A DNA stretch of 64,000 nucleotides from Flammeovirga sp. EKP202 (GCF_014534745.1 NZ_JACVVP010000009.1:150780-214779); one strand, 5' to 3'. Shown: positions 36,600 to 46,584, numbered from the stretch's first letter. Numbers and translations are program-made. Notes: a model not told the origin generated them from the sequence alone.

Positions 36600-39500
36600 A
36601 TGTACTTCATTGAAAATCATATAGAAAAAAGAAGGCTGATAATTTTGTTTGGCCTTCTTTTTTACTATTCAAACTTTTTATTTTCCCAGTCTTCTAACAT
36701 TACACTGACGTTTTCTCAAGGTCACCTTGGAGAAGTTACGTCTTTAGATATAAGTAAAGATGCTTCTTTGGTCATTTCGGCAGGGAAGGATAAGAAAATC
36801 AAAGTCTGGGACTTACAGCAAGAACGTTTACTAAGAACTATCAATGCTCATGAAATTGGGATTACTGACATTGCACTTTCTACTGACAAACAATACATTG
36901 TTTCCTCAGGTTCTGATCATAAAGTAAGAATTTGGCAGACAAAGACGGGGATGCTTTTAACTGAACTCAAAGAACTAAATGAGCCCGTAGTAGAAGCAAA
37001 ATTTCAAAAAAATGTTGTTGTATTTATTGATGCCCGTGGTAATATTTTCCATTGGGATTGGCAGTCTGAGGGCTCAAAAGTAAACGGTTGGACAAGTGAA
37101 ATGACAGGAGGTATTTCTTGTTTTATTACAAAACCGAAGTCGAGTTCGTGGACCGCTTTTGGTAAGTATAACGGTGAAGTAGAAATATGGAACTCCACTC
37201 AAAAAAAACTTAAATCAACTAAAAAGTTACATGAAGATTGGGTATCAGACTTAAGATACATTCATGATAAAAAAATACTTGTTTCTGGTAGTTATGATGG
37301 AACATTAAGAGTATGGAATCAACAAAGTGATGCTATAAATGATCCTATTCGTTTACCGGATAACAATGGTGTGCGATCGATAACTTATTCTCATTCTATA
37401 GATCGATTGATAGTAACTTCTCATGGAAATCATGCTTATTATTATAAGGTTATCGGAAATGATTTGGAGTTAGTATCTACATTTGAAGACCGTGAGATTG
37501 TAACAAATGCTTTTAATAGAAAGGGGGAACTAGCAGTTATTGCCTATAAAAATGGAGAAATTGCTTTATGGGAAATTAAAGGACGTCGATTGAAGGCAGC
37601 ATGGAAACCAATATTAGACAAAGCAATTGGGTTTTCGGCTTCTCTCACTTCGAACGCAATTGCTGTTTCTTCCGAAAGTGGTAATATTAGGCTTTGGGAG
37701 TCAGGAAGTAGAGGTGATTTACAGAAATGGAAAGCACATCAAAAAGCAATTTCATCTATTTTCTTTAATTGGAAAGGACGGCTTGTCACGACTTCTCTAG
37801 ACAGTACGCTTAAAGTTTGGGATCATCAAAATAATTATAAATTACTGTCTTCTAGGAAGTTTGATTATCCTATTATACTTTCAAAATTACATCCTGTTGA
37901 CTCGTTAGCATTTTTGGTGAATAATGGAGGTGATCTTATTTTACAAAACCTCAACCAATTACAACAATCAAAAACTGTATTTAGCTCTTTCAATACTATT
38001 ACTTCTTTAGCCATTTCTTTAGATGGTTCTAAAGTCGCCGTTGGGTTAAGCAATCGTTCTGTACATGTATTAGATCTAAAAAATAATTTTACAGTCTTAA
38101 AAAAGATTAGAGTTAGTGATCGACATATTAATACGTTAGCTTTTAGTTTGGATGGTCAATCTTTATTAGTAGGAAGTAATCATAAATTACTTTTGTACGA
38201 TCTTAAGACTGGTGAAATAGCGCAGCAAAGGGAGGTGGATCACCCTGTTAAAAGTATTGCTTTTACTTTTGATGGAAAATATATATTGCTATCAGAAGAA
38301 AGTGGAGACTTGACTTCTTATTCCAGTGATCTAAAAAGTCAGGTTTATAAATATCCTCAGAATAATGGAGATATTATTGAACTTTTTGACTTTCCAGGAA
38401 AACAAGTATTTGTAACCTTGTCAAATGATTTTGCCGTTGGTATTTGGGATTTAGAATCACCCAACAGATTTGGGGCTGTACTATCGGATGGAGATGTTGG
38501 ATGGGTAGTAGAGCATTATTCTGGTTTGTTCGATGCTTCAGAAACTAATATGAGTAATTTGTATTATGTGGTGGATAATGAAATCATTGATATAGCACAG
38601 TTGCAAGGTATGTATTGGGAACCTGGTTTGGGAACAAAACTGTTCAATGGGCAACCACTTCGTGAAGTTCCTTTCCTAAGCACAGTCTCTTTATACCCGG
38701 AAGCGAATTTATATACTAAGAATGACAAGCTTTATATTGAGGTTTTTGACCGAGGTGGAGGTATTGGTAAAGTAGCCGTTATGGTTAATAACAAAGAAGT
38801 TTTGGATGATGTGACACCTTATAGAATGGCTATTGATGTTAATCACTTAAACTTAAATATACTTAAGCAAAAGAGTCAGACGATTAAATATGTGGTGCCA
38901 ATGGACACCTTAAGTTATTTATTCCAAAATGGTGATGCACTCAATAATATTACAGTAAAAGTCGAAAATAAGGAAGGGACACTGTCTGGGAGAGGCTTAA
39001 CGATCAGACATAAATCTAAAAATACTCAGAAAGAAATACCTTCTTTTTATGGAATTGTAATTGGTGTGTCGGATTATAGGGGGACTACATTAGACCTTAA
39101 ATATGCTGCAGATGATGCCGAGAAAATTGCTTCATCCATCAAAGAATCGGCCTCAGAATTATTTGGGGAACATAGAGTAAGAGTCGATTTATTTTCGACA
39201 AATGCTGAGGATCCTCTTTATCAACCTACAAAGGAGAATATTAAAAACAGTTTTGATAGTCTTCAGTCTTTGGCGAATCCATCAGATGTACTTTTTGTTT
39301 TTCTAGCAGGTCATGGAATGGCATTGCAAGAACAAAATGGGGAGGAAGATTTCTACTACCTTACCAAGGATATGATCACAGCAGATCTTAAAGATCAAAA
39401 CATTCGAGATAATTATACTATTGCAGGTAAAGAATGGTTGGATTGGATGAAAAAAATCCCTGTTACAAGACAAGTCTTTATCATGGATGCGTGTAATGCT

Positions 39501-40217
39501 GGGAAGTTTGCAGAGACAATTATCGCCATGCGAAATGTAGATGATGAATCTGTTCGATTGAGAGCTTTAGAGCGGGTGAGGTCCAGATCTGGAATGTATC
39601 TTTTAGCGGGTTCTGCAGCAGATAAAGTAAGTTACGAATCGACAATGTACGGTCAAGGGTTATTAACTTATGCTTTGTTGGATTATTTAAAAAGAGGTAA
39701 CCTTAGAAAAGGAGAGTTTGTAGATGTGCAAATGATGTTTGGGAATGCTGTAGATGAAGTGCCAAGATTAGCTGAGCGATTCGGGGCGTCTCAGCAGCCA
39801 GAAATGAGAATTCCTGAAGGAGGTGATAGTTTTGATATTGGAAGAGTCACGGATGATTTGAAAAGTAATATTAATATTTCAACTGCTTTATCAAGAGTGA
39901 CTTCAACAGCAATAGAAGAAGATAGTTCTTGGGTGGATCATGAAGGTATATCAAAAATGATTGATGAAAGACTGTTGAGATTGTCTGAGGGGTTGAATAG
40001 TGGCTATAATTATTTTACTTTTTCACCTTTTGCAAAAGGAGAGGATGTTTATCAAATAAAAGGTAGATATACCGTAGTGAACGATTCTATTGCTTTGAAA
40101 ATGAAAATAGTAGAAGGTCGTGAGCAAGTGTATTACAAAGAATATGTAGCAGATGAAAAGGAATCATTATTAGAACGTTGCATAATAGATATTCTAAACT
40201 TTTTTAGGGATCTATAG
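36600..40217 (+). CDS. Exported WD40-repeat protein with caspase-like (C14) domain
   Basis: A 1205-aa protein. The N-terminus (RRLIILFGLLFYYSNFLFSQ) looks like a signal peptide, so the mature protein would lie in the periplasm or be anchored there. Residues about 40-640 hold many WD40 repeats (GHLGEVTSLDISKDASLVIS...IKVWD and similar), likely two seven-bladed propellers. After a linker with an Ig-like stretch (about 690-780), a caspase-fold domain starts at FYGIVIGVSDY (about 815). The catalytic dyad is H905 in LAGHGM and C965 in MDACNAG, the normal 60-residue spacing. The last ~100 residues are unassigned. C14 proteases of this kind usually cut after Arg/Lys or Asp upon activation, with WD40 as the sensing part. 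Its target is unknown. Confidence 0.9.
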   Translation: MYFIENHIEKRRLIILFGLLFYYSNFLFSQSSNITLTFSQGHLGEVTSLDISKDASLVISAGKDKKIKVWDLQQERLLRTINAHEIGITDIALSTDKQYIVSSGSDHKVRIWQTKTGMLLTELKELNEPVVEAKFQKNVVVFIDARGNIFHWDWQSEGSKVNGWTSEMTGGISCFITKPKSSSWTAFGKYNGEVEIWNSTQKKLKSTKKLHEDWVSDLRYIHDKKILVSGSYDGTLRVWNQQSDAINDPIRLPDNNGVRSITYSHSIDRLIVTSHGNHAYYYKVIGNDLELVSTFEDREIVTNAFNRKGELAVIAYKNGEIALWEIKGRRLKAAWKPILDKAIGFSASLTSNAIAVSSESGNIRLWESGSRGDLQKWKAHQKAISSIFFNWKGRLVTTSLDSTLKVWDHQNNYKLLSSRKFDYPIILSKLHPVDSLAFLVNNGGDLILQNLNQLQQSKTVFSSFNTITSLAISLDGSKVAVGLSNRSVHVLDLKNNFTVLKKIRVSDRHINTLAFSLDGQSLLVGSNHKLLLYDLKTGEIAQQREVDHPVKSIAFTFDGKYILLSEESGDLTSYSSDLKSQVYKYPQNNGDIIELFDFPGKQVFVTLSNDFAVGIWDLESPNRFGAVLSDGDVGWVVEHYSGLFDASETNMSNLYYVVDNEIIDIAQLQGMYWEPGLGTKLFNGQPLREVPFLSTVSLYPEANLYTKNDKLYIEVFDRGGGIGKVAVMVNNKEVLDDVTPYRMAIDVNHLNLNILKQKSQTIKYVVPMDTLSYLFQNGDALNNITVKVENKEGTLSGRGLTIRHKSKNTQKEIPSFYGIVIGVSDYRGTTLDLKYAADDAEKIASSIKESASELFGEHRVRVDLFSTNAEDPLYQPTKENIKNSFDSLQSLANPSDVLFVFLAGHGMALQEQNGEEDFYYLTKDMITADLKDQNIRDNYTIAGKEWLDWMKKIPVTRQVFIMDACNAGKFAETIIAMRNVDDESVRLRALERVRSRSGMYLLAGSAADKVSYESTMYGQGLLTYALLDYLKRGNLRKGEFVDVQMMFGNAVDEVPRLAERFGASQQPEMRIPEGGDSFDIGRVTDDLKSNINISTALSRVTSTAIEEDSSWVDHEGISKMIDERLLRLSEGLNSGYNYFTFSPFAKGEDVYQIKGRYTVVNDSIALKMKIVEGREQVYYKEYVADEKESLLERCIIDILNFFRDL

Positions 40218-40225
40218 TTATTTAT

Positions 40226-40233
40226 TATTTTTG
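40226..40233 (+). promoter_or_regulatory. Possible -7 box for maf
   Basis: TATTTTTG fits TAnnTTTG 40 bp before the ATG; no clear -33 TTG is seen. Confidence 0.35.
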
Positions 40234-40272
40234 AGTTTCGAAAACTGAACAACAAAGAGAATTTATACCTAA

Positions 40273-40860
40273 ATGATAGATTTAAAAGGTAAAAAAATAA
40301 TTTTAGCTTCAAAAAGTCCGCGTAGGGCTTCTCTATTATCAGAGATGGATATTCCATTTGAGGTAAAAGTAAGAGAGGTTGATGAATCGTATCCTGATAC
40401 CCTTCCACCCGAAGAGGTAGCGGAATATATTGCAAAGCAAAAGGCAAAAGCGTTTGATGATTTAAAAGAAAACGAAATTGCCATTTTTTCGGATACCGTG
40501 GTGGTAAACCAAAGTGATGTGCTAGGTAAACCAAAAGATTTCGAAGAGGCTAAGGCAATGCTTCAAGGTCTGTCAGGAAATTCACATACAGTTTATTCTG
40601 CTGTTTGTATAAAAACAAGTACTCAAGAGGTTTCATTTACGGATCGAACTTTAGTGACTTTTCTTCCTATGAGTGAAGAAGTGTTGAACTATTATATCAA
40701 TGAAAAGCAACCTTTTGATAAAGCAGGTGCATACGGTATTCAAGAATGGATAGGAATGACGATGATTCAGAAAATAGAAGGTTCTTATTTTACAGTAATG
40801 GGTTTGCCCACTGCTATTTTATATCAAAAATTAAATCAAATTATTAAAGAAGATAATTAA
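40273..40860 (+). CDS. maf: Maf-like nucleoside triphosphate pyrophosphatase
   Basis: A 195-aa cytoplasmic protein of the Maf/YhdE family, which hydrolyses non-canonical or excess dTTP/UTP-type nucleotides to monophosphates. The opening IILASKSPRRASLLSEM (about 8-24) is the nucleotide-binding signature, and SDTVVVNQSDVLGKPKD with the conserved Asp comes at about 75-92. The Q/E-rich GAYGIQEW block is also there. Its stop overlaps the next start (TAATG), so translation of the DUF445 gene is probably coupled. Confidence 0.93.
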   Translation: MIDLKGKKIILASKSPRRASLLSEMDIPFEVKVREVDESYPDTLPPEEVAEYIAKQKAKAFDDLKENEIAIFSDTVVVNQSDVLGKPKDFEEAKAMLQGLSGNSHTVYSAVCIKTSTQEVSFTDRTLVTFLPMSEEVLNYYINEKQPFDKAGAYGIQEWIGMTMIQKIEGSYFTVMGLPTAILYQKLNQIIKEDN

Positions 40861-41462
40861 TGAGTTCTTATTTAATGTGGATGTTTCCAGTGATTTCGGC
40901 TGGGATTGGATGGATTACAAATTATGTAGCGATTAAAATGCTCTTCCATCCAAGAAAACCAATTAAGATATTGTTTTTTACCTTACACGGTGTCTTTCCA
41001 AGAAGAAAGAAAACTTTGGCAAGGAGACTTGGAATCATCGTAGAGAAGGATCTCTTTACACCTGATATGATTTTAGATAAGCTAAAGACAGAGGAGAATC
41101 AGGAAAAACTCTTTAAGGCAATTATGGTCAGAGTTAACGAATTTGTTGATGAAAAAGCAACGCAGTTTGGACCTATGCTACAAATGTTTGGTGGTGATGC
41201 AATTATTCAGCAAATTAGAACTGGAATGGAAAACTCTGTAAAAGAGATGGTGCCGAAACTGCTGGATGATATTGGAACAAATATTTCAAGTATTAGCATC
41301 GAACAAGTGGTTTATGAGAAAGTCATGGATTTTTCGGATGCAAAGTTCGAAGATTTATTGATGTCAGTCATTAAGCAAGAGCTTACTTTTATAGAGATTA
41401 TGGGAGCCGTTCTTGGTTTCTTTATTGGTTTGATTCAAGTGGGAATATTAATGCTAGCATAA
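40860..41462 (+). CDS. DUF445 (YheB-like) membrane protein
   Basis: A 200-aa protein with one N-terminal helix (GIGWITNYVAIKMLFHPRKP, the DUF445 signature) and one C-terminal helix (ILGFFIGLIQVGILML region), the part between being soluble and helical. DUF445 proteins are conserved membrane proteins without a settled role; this one is short compared with the ~400-aa E. coli/Bacillus relatives, as is usual in Bacteroidota. Coupled to maf by a one-base overlap. Confidence 0.88.
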   Translation: MSSYLMWMFPVISAGIGWITNYVAIKMLFHPRKPIKILFFTLHGVFPRRKKTLARRLGIIVEKDLFTPDMILDKLKTEENQEKLFKAIMVRVNEFVDEKATQFGPMLQMFGGDAIIQQIRTGMENSVKEMVPKLLDDIGTNISSISIEQVVYEKVMDFSDAKFEDLLMSVIKQELTFIEIMGAVLGFFIGLIQVGILMLA

Positions 41463-41491
41463 ATATTTATCCTTCATTTTATACTTTCAAG

Positions 41492-41526
41492 AAGGGGTTG
41501 TGTTGAAAACATAATCCCTTTATTTT
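41492..41526. terminator. Terminator between DUF445 and DUF4184 genes
   Basis: A hairpin AAGGGGTTGTGTT / ACATAATCCCTT with G-U pairs and a T-rich tail lies between convergent genes. Confidence 0.7.
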
Positions 41527-41533
41527 TTGTCCT

Positions 41534-42262
41534 TTACCTTCTAATCATTTTCAAAAAGTAACGCCATCTAAAGCAAGTGAATGTTAGAGCGTAGAAAAAA
41601 GCACCGCCAATAGCAATTCCCCAATCCCACAAGATCAATGGTGGAGGGAGGATTAGATTACGTATGAATATTATAAAAATAAGTATACTAAATAGTTCCA
41701 ACCAAAATGAGGGAAACCATTCACTCAGTTTAACTTTCTTCAAACTATTTTTCAAGTCAAATGCAGTAATCGCCAACCAAACACATTGTGCAGTTCCAAA
41801 TAACGAAACGCTTACCCATATTATATTATGAATATTCATTTTAAAAGAAGGGGTGATGTAAACCTCGTCCATGAGATAGGGTAGGTCTTTTACAAAAAAA
41901 CCTTCTTCACCTGTAATTGCATCAAGGAAAAAATGAGTGGCAATGCCTATTGATATAGAAACTAGAATTTGAAAAAATGAATAGTTTGTTCTTGTTTGAC
42001 GTCTTTTGAAACGAATAGGAGTAACCCTTCTTAATACAGGTTTGAAAAATAATTTATTGATATAGTATACCAATATTCCTACAGGTAAATTAAAAACAAA
42101 AATGCCAATAAAGGTGTGAGCTAGTTTTACACTTTGCTGAAGTTGAAGATAATGCTCAAAATCTGGAATTATGCTTCCAATGATAAGAGCAGAGACAGAT
42201 AAATAATGAGAATATCTGAAAAGTGGTAGAACTGCACTAGGATGAGCAAATGTTATGGGCAT
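41534..42262 (-). CDS. DUF4184 family integral membrane protein
   Basis: A 242-aa membrane protein. The start MPITFAHPSAVLPLFR and the following GSIIPDFEHYL are the DUF4184 hallmarks; five or six helices follow, with FLDAITGEEGFF (about 108-119) in a loop. Conserved His and Asp residues near the membrane face recall metal-dependent hydrolases of the YdjM type, but no activity is known. Single gene. Confidence 0.85.
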   Translation of the reverse strand: MPITFAHPSAVLPLFRYSHYLSVSALIIGSIIPDFEHYLQLQQSVKLAHTFIGIFVFNLPVGILVYYINKLFFKPVLRRVTPIRFKRRQTRTNYSFFQILVSISIGIATHFFLDAITGEEGFFVKDLPYLMDEVYITPSFKMNIHNIIWVSVSLFGTAQCVWLAITAFDLKNSLKKVKLSEWFPSFWLELFSILIFIIFIRNLILPPPLILWDWGIAIGGAFFYALTFTCFRWRYFLKMIRR

Positions 42263-42386
42263 ATATTAAAGCAAATTTTTACTAGTTTAAGATAAAAATT
42301 TGAGAACAGATAACATACCGATCATTATACTATCTGTTGATAATGATGTAAGAAAATAAAATTAATTCAATTTTTACAATAAAAAA

Positions 42387-42412
42387 AGGGGTTAAATAAG
42401 ACTTTAACCCCT
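42387..42412 (-). terminator. Terminator of ispG
   Basis: A perfect 10-bp stem (AGGGGTTAAA / TTTAACCCCT) followed by Ts on the minus strand. Confidence 0.88.
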
Positions 42413-42428
42413 ATTGTATATCTATATT

Positions 42429-44393
42429 TTATTGCACTACTTCCTGTTGAGGAGCAAACCAATTGCCATCCTCATCAATAAGTTTGATTAATTCATCTAC
42501 TGCATCCGCTTCAGGAACTGATCTTTTTACGACTTCTTGTCCTCTATAAAGCGTGATTTTTCCTTTACCTGAACCAACATAACCGTAATCGGCATCAGCC
42601 ATTTCACCAGGGCCATTTACAATACAGCCCATAATACCAATTTTGACACCTTTCAAGTGGTCTGTTCTCTGACGAATCATTGCTGTTGTTTCTTGTAGGT
42701 CAAATAAAGTTCGACCACAAGATGGACATGAAATGTACTCCGTTTTTGTCATTCTCGTTCTTGCAGCTTGCAGAATGCCAAATGATAATCGATTACAAAA
42801 CTCAGTAGCTTCAAGTGTGTGTGTTGTGCTTAGCATTACACCATCCCCTAATCCATCGATTAATAATCCACCAATATCAGTAGAACTATAAAGTTGCAGT
42901 TGATCATCCGTAAGATTCTCATAGCTTCTCTCAATCACTACTGGATTTTTAACGTCCTCACTGTAAAGCTTAAATAATAATGCTCTCAACTCAGGCATAG
43001 CATGAGCGTTTTCTGTATGAATGATAAGCACTACATTTTCTGCTTGTTTCAATGAAGTTAAGGTAGCTTCATCAATAGATTCAAAAGTGACTCTTACAAA
43101 ATTAAGCTCTTGGTGTACCTCTTCGCTATTTAAGTACTGATCTAATTCAAAAAGAGGGTAGGTGTCCTCCATTGAATTCCATGAAGAAGCATCAACAATA
43201 TTTTTTAGACCATTAGGGGCCATAAAAGGAAGTGCTTTTTTACCTGTATAGATATAATCTGCTCCATGATCACTCATTGCCCATTTATCTGTCGCTGGTA
43301 AATAGTGATGCCCAATCGCTTTAAGGCTTTTCATGGTAATGTCCTCAATTTGAGAAAAATTAGCAATGACTCTAGGGACATTATGATCACCAAATGTAGC
43401 TACTTCTTTGGTTACTCTTCTTTCATATTTGAAAGGATTTTTTGGTGACGATGTGATTGGTGTGTTGATTGATTTGCTTTCAGTGCTTCTATTGTCATAC
43501 CTTTTGATTAGAGCTTCAGCAACAGGAGCCTCAGCTTCTGGAGCTTCCGTTAACGATACTCTTACCGTATCACCAAGTCCGTCTTCTAATAAGGTACCAA
43601 TACCTACAGCAGATTTTACTCTACCATCTTCTCCGTCACCTGCCTCCGTCACTCCTAAATGTAAAGGATAAGGTTTTAAGCCTTCTTCTTCCATTTTTTG
43701 AACCAACAATCTATAGGCTTGTACCATCACTTGTGTATTACTGGCTTTCATAGAAAGCACAATTTCATGATAATCTAATTCATCACAAATTCTTAGGAAC
43801 TCTAACGCAGACTCTACCATTCCAAGTGGAGTGTCTCCATATCTACTTAAGATACGATCAGAAAGTGAACCGTGGTTTGTGCCAATTCTCATGGCAGTAC
43901 CGTGTTCTTTACAGATTTCAACCAAAGGAATAAATTTCTCTCTAATTCTATCTAGTTCTGCCTGATAAGTAGCATCGTCGTATTCGATGAAGTCAAATTT
44001 CTTCTTATCAGCATAGTTACCAGGGTTGATTCTTACTTTTTCAACAATTTTGGCAGCTACTTCAGCAGCATTTGGAGTAAAGTGTATGTCTGCAACCAAA
44101 GGTACGTTATAACCTCTAGCTCTTAATCCGTCTTTTATTTCTTGAAGGTTTTCAGCTTCCTTTTTACTAGGAGCCGTGATTCTTACATATTCACAACCTG
44201 ATTCAACCATTCTTATAATTTCTTCTATTGACCCTTCAGTATCCATTGTGTCAACAGTAGTCATAGATTGAATTCGAATAGGGTTGTCTCCTCCCATAGG
44301 AACTCCTCCAATATTAACGGTTACGGTTTGCCTTCTTTGATACGCGTTAATATTGTCGCAGTAGTTATATGTTTGAATATCTTCTTTTTTCAT
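42429..44393 (-). CDS. ispG: 4-hydroxy-3-methylbut-2-enyl diphosphate synthase
   Basis: A 654-aa IspG/GcpE enzyme of the MEP isoprenoid pathway, which reductively opens MEcPP to HMBPP with a [4Fe-4S] cluster. The start is ATG 44393 (MKKEDIQTYNYC); a TTG seven codons upstream is less likely because a -7 box sits there. The N-terminal TIM barrel (about 15-290, VPLVADIHFTPNAA, RINPGNYA) is joined to the cluster domain by the long insertion (about 300-520) that marks the plant/Bacteroidota type. Cluster ligands are in CPSCGRTLFDLQ and GCIVNGPGEMADAD near the end. Nothing missing. Single gene. Confidence 0.97.
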   Translation of the reverse strand: MKKEDIQTYNYCDNINAYQRRQTVTVNIGGVPMGGDNPIRIQSMTTVDTMDTEGSIEEIIRMVESGCEYVRITAPSKKEAENLQEIKDGLRARGYNVPLVADIHFTPNAAEVAAKIVEKVRINPGNYADKKKFDFIEYDDATYQAELDRIREKFIPLVEICKEHGTAMRIGTNHGSLSDRILSRYGDTPLGMVESALEFLRICDELDYHEIVLSMKASNTQVMVQAYRLLVQKMEEEGLKPYPLHLGVTEAGDGEDGRVKSAVGIGTLLEDGLGDTVRVSLTEAPEAEAPVAEALIKRYDNRSTESKSINTPITSSPKNPFKYERRVTKEVATFGDHNVPRVIANFSQIEDITMKSLKAIGHHYLPATDKWAMSDHGADYIYTGKKALPFMAPNGLKNIVDASSWNSMEDTYPLFELDQYLNSEEVHQELNFVRVTFESIDEATLTSLKQAENVVLIIHTENAHAMPELRALLFKLYSEDVKNPVVIERSYENLTDDQLQLYSSTDIGGLLIDGLGDGVMLSTTHTLEATEFCNRLSFGILQAARTRMTKTEYISCPSCGRTLFDLQETTAMIRQRTDHLKGVKIGIMGCIVNGPGEMADADYGYVGSGKGKITLYRGQEVVKRSVPEADAVDELIKLIDEDGNWFAPQQEVVQ

Positions 44394-44411
44394 TGGAATG
44401 CTTGTTTGCGA

Positions 44412-44419
44412 CAAAAATA
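44412..44419 (-). promoter_or_regulatory. Probable -7 box for ispG
   Basis: On the minus strand this reads TATTTTTG (TAnnTTTG), placing transcription about 12 bases before the ATG. A CTG rather than TTG is found at the -33 position. Confidence 0.5.
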
Positions 44420-44692
44420 CAGATAAAATTTAGATTCAGAATAGAATAAATGTTATATGTTACCAATAACCAATTTTTTAATGTTTTGTTTATTTTGGCT
44501 TGGTGATAAGTACTAAGCCAAAAATAAATCATAGTTAATTCTAATTTATTTTTTGTGAGTACAATGCTAAAAAACGTATTAATAGTGGTTCTATTGAAAG
44601 TTTTTTGAAGGAAGTAATCGCAAAACAATAAATAGAATTAGTATTAAATAATTTTGTCTTGGTACTTAAGTACTTAAAAAACTATTAAACAT

Positions 44693-44721
44693 AAAAAAAG
44701 AGGTCCTTTAATGAGGACCTC
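44693..44721 (-). terminator. Terminator of the AraC regulator gene
   Basis: A perfect 8-bp stem (GAGGTCCT / AGGACCTC) followed by seven Ts on the minus strand. The rest of 44420-44750 is AT-rich and shows no gene. Confidence 0.85.
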
Positions 44722-44750
44722 CATTTTGAGAATTTCATGGAAGAAAAAGC

Positions 44751-45680
44751 TTATACATTCATTAATGAATCTCTTCTTCTCATTTTTCCTGCAGGGATAC
44801 CAAACATCATTTTGAATCGTCTACAGAAATAGGCAGTGTCTTTATAGCCCACCTCAGATCCGATGGCACGAATACTCTTTCTTGATGTACGAAGCAATTC
44901 AACTGCTTTTTCCATTCTTTGGTATTCAATGTAATCTTGAGGGTTAATACCAGTCAACATTTTGAAATATTGCCCTACATAATCTTCGGATACATTGGCT
45001 ACGTTTGCAAGGATCTTGTTAGATAGATCACTTGATATATTATCCTTGATGAAGTTGAAAATATCAATCAATCGAGGATCTTTAAAGTAATTGCTATTTG
45101 TGGCAATTTGTTCCACAAACAATTTCTTTTCTAGTACATGTCTAAAGACTTCAATCACTGCATATTCAGTGATATTCGTCGCAATTCGGTCTCTTCCAGG
45201 CTTATCACCTAAAGATTCTTTATATATCTTGTCAATAGCTTCGCTGATCTCCTCGTGTTTTGGAATAATGAAAGGAGGGATGTCAAGAGAGTTAAAGAAA
45301 TTCACTGAGTCAAAAGCTTTTGCGTCAAATGTAACTGACGTAAAACTTGTGTGAATGGTATGCAATGAAACATCATCATTAATTTTTCTCAAGTAAGAGT
45401 CTCTATCATTGATAAAGCTCTCATTCGTAACCTCTGTAGTATTAGAATTACCAAAAGCAATCTCAATAGATTTACCTCCAGGAATAAAAACAAGGTCTCC
45501 GGCACGAGCTACTTCGTTCTCGTTAACTGTGATATCACCTGATTTAACTTGAATAAGGGTGTTTTGGACATCATAAAAGTTAGAGACTTTTACAGAACGG
45601 ATAACGTTTAAACTGTTTGAACGGATAAACTTAATGTTTAACGATTCAATGATTTTGTTGTAATCTTCTATCATAGTCAT
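44751..45680 (-). CDS. AraC-family transcriptional regulator
   Basis: A 309-aa protein with a cupin-like N-terminal half (NTLIQVKSGDITVNENEVARAGDLVFIPGG, about 34-65) and a C-terminal AraC double helix-turn-helix (about 205-300; LANVANVSEDYVGQYFKMLTGINPQDYI and IGSEVGYKDTAYFCRRFKMMFG). Effector unknown. The gene stands alone with 418 bp of non-coding DNA upstream, which suggests a complex control region, and it has no neighbouring enzyme that hints at its regulon. Both helix-turn-helix units look intact. Confidence 0.93.
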   Translation of the reverse strand: MTMIEDYNKIIESLNIKFIRSNSLNVIRSVKVSNFYDVQNTLIQVKSGDITVNENEVARAGDLVFIPGGKSIEIAFGNSNTTEVTNESFINDRDSYLRKINDDVSLHTIHTSFTSVTFDAKAFDSVNFFNSLDIPPFIIPKHEEISEAIDKIYKESLGDKPGRDRIATNITEYAVIEVFRHVLEKKLFVEQIATNSNYFKDPRLIDIFNFIKDNISSDLSNKILANVANVSEDYVGQYFKMLTGINPQDYIEYQRMEKAVELLRTSRKSIRAIGSEVGYKDTAYFCRRFKMMFGIPAGKMRRRDSLMNV

Positions 45681-46098
45681 TGTAATTAAAAAGGAGAAAT
45701 AACTACTACCTACTTAGGCATATGGGTTTAGACATCGGTTATACAAAATGTGCAATTTTATTCTATTACTTATAATCAATTTTTTGTGTAATAATAGGAG
45801 AATAACCATGTAGTTTATAGTTATATATTAGTTCCAATACTTAAATAAAGTAATAATGGATCTTAAAATCAAGCATTTTTTTATCTTTTTTTTAATTAAT
45901 GAATTAAGGTCTATCTTGATATTGTGCAAATTTGTATAAAAATTATCTTTTTTGAAAGAAATACTTAAAATTATATTAATCTAATATTGCCCATTTTTCA
46001 TCAAAAAATAGGGTATAAAAAAAGCCCAATTATTATTGAGCTTTCTTTATTTTTGAAGCAGAACCTTATTCTTACTTCAATATTTCGATATCGAAAAT
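45681..46098. other. Non-coding AT-rich region upstream of the AraC gene
   Basis: No gene and no clear promoter match was found in these 418 bp. It contains only the terminator of the flavin reductase gene (46021-46044) and long A/T tracts. Confidence 0.6.
46016..46044 (-). terminator. Terminator of the flavin reductase gene
   Basis: The stem AAAGCCCAAT / ATTGAGCTTT has one mismatch and a seven-T tail on the minus strand. Confidence 0.75.
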
Positions 46099-46584
46099 CT
46101 AACTTTGAACCGTAGTATATTGCCCTTGACTGTACAATAAAGGCTTATCGTCGTGATTTTCAGTTGTTTTTATATCCGTGATTTTCCCAATGAAAATACT
46201 ATGTGTAAAACCATCATGAGCTTCCGTTAATTCACACTCAATGTTTGCAAGTGCATTTTCTAGTACACGACTTTCATCTGAGATATCCCATGTTCCAAGT
46301 TGAAATTTTTCTTCTCCCTGGAAGCCTTTATACCCTGCAAAACAATTCGAAATTTCTGACATATCTTCTCTCAAAATATGAACAGAGAATTTTTTATTTT
46401 TCAACACTTGATCATGGAATTCTCCATTTTTGTTGACTGAAACTAATAAGCTTGGGGGAGTGTCGGAGAGCGAAGTGACAGCTGTTGCTGTAATACCATT
46501 TCTTCCTGCATCACCATCCGTAGAGATTACATTTACGGTAGCAGCAAGGTGTCTCATCGCGTCTTTAAAGAGTTGTTTGTCCAT
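46099..46584 (-). CDS. Flavin reductase domain protein (RutF/HpaC-like)
   Basis: A 161-aa split-barrel FMN-binding protein, full length for the family. FKDAMRHLAATVNVISTDGDAGRNGITATAVTSLSDTPPSLLVSVNK (first ~50 residues) is the standard core, where the T-A-T-A-V-T-S part contacts flavin. Such enzymes reduce FMN or FAD with NAD(P)H and pass it to a monooxygenase; no monooxygenase gene is nearby. It begins 14 bp after the GAF/PAS sensor gene and is probably the last cistron of that operon, so it may instead supply flavin or redox input for signalling. Confidence 0.92.
   Translation of the reverse strand: MDKQLFKDAMRHLAATVNVISTDGDAGRNGITATAVTSLSDTPPSLLVSVNKNGEFHDQVLKNKKFSVHILREDMSEISNCFAGYKGFQGEEKFQLGTWDISDESRVLENALANIECELTEAHDGFTHSIFIGKITDIKTTENHDDKPLLYSQGQYTTVQS

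Noticed and set aside
36600..40217. Antiphage defence island around the WD40-caspase gene
   Set aside because: No gasdermin, TIR, nuclease, helicase or STAND partner lies nearby; neighbours are DUF2061 and maf.
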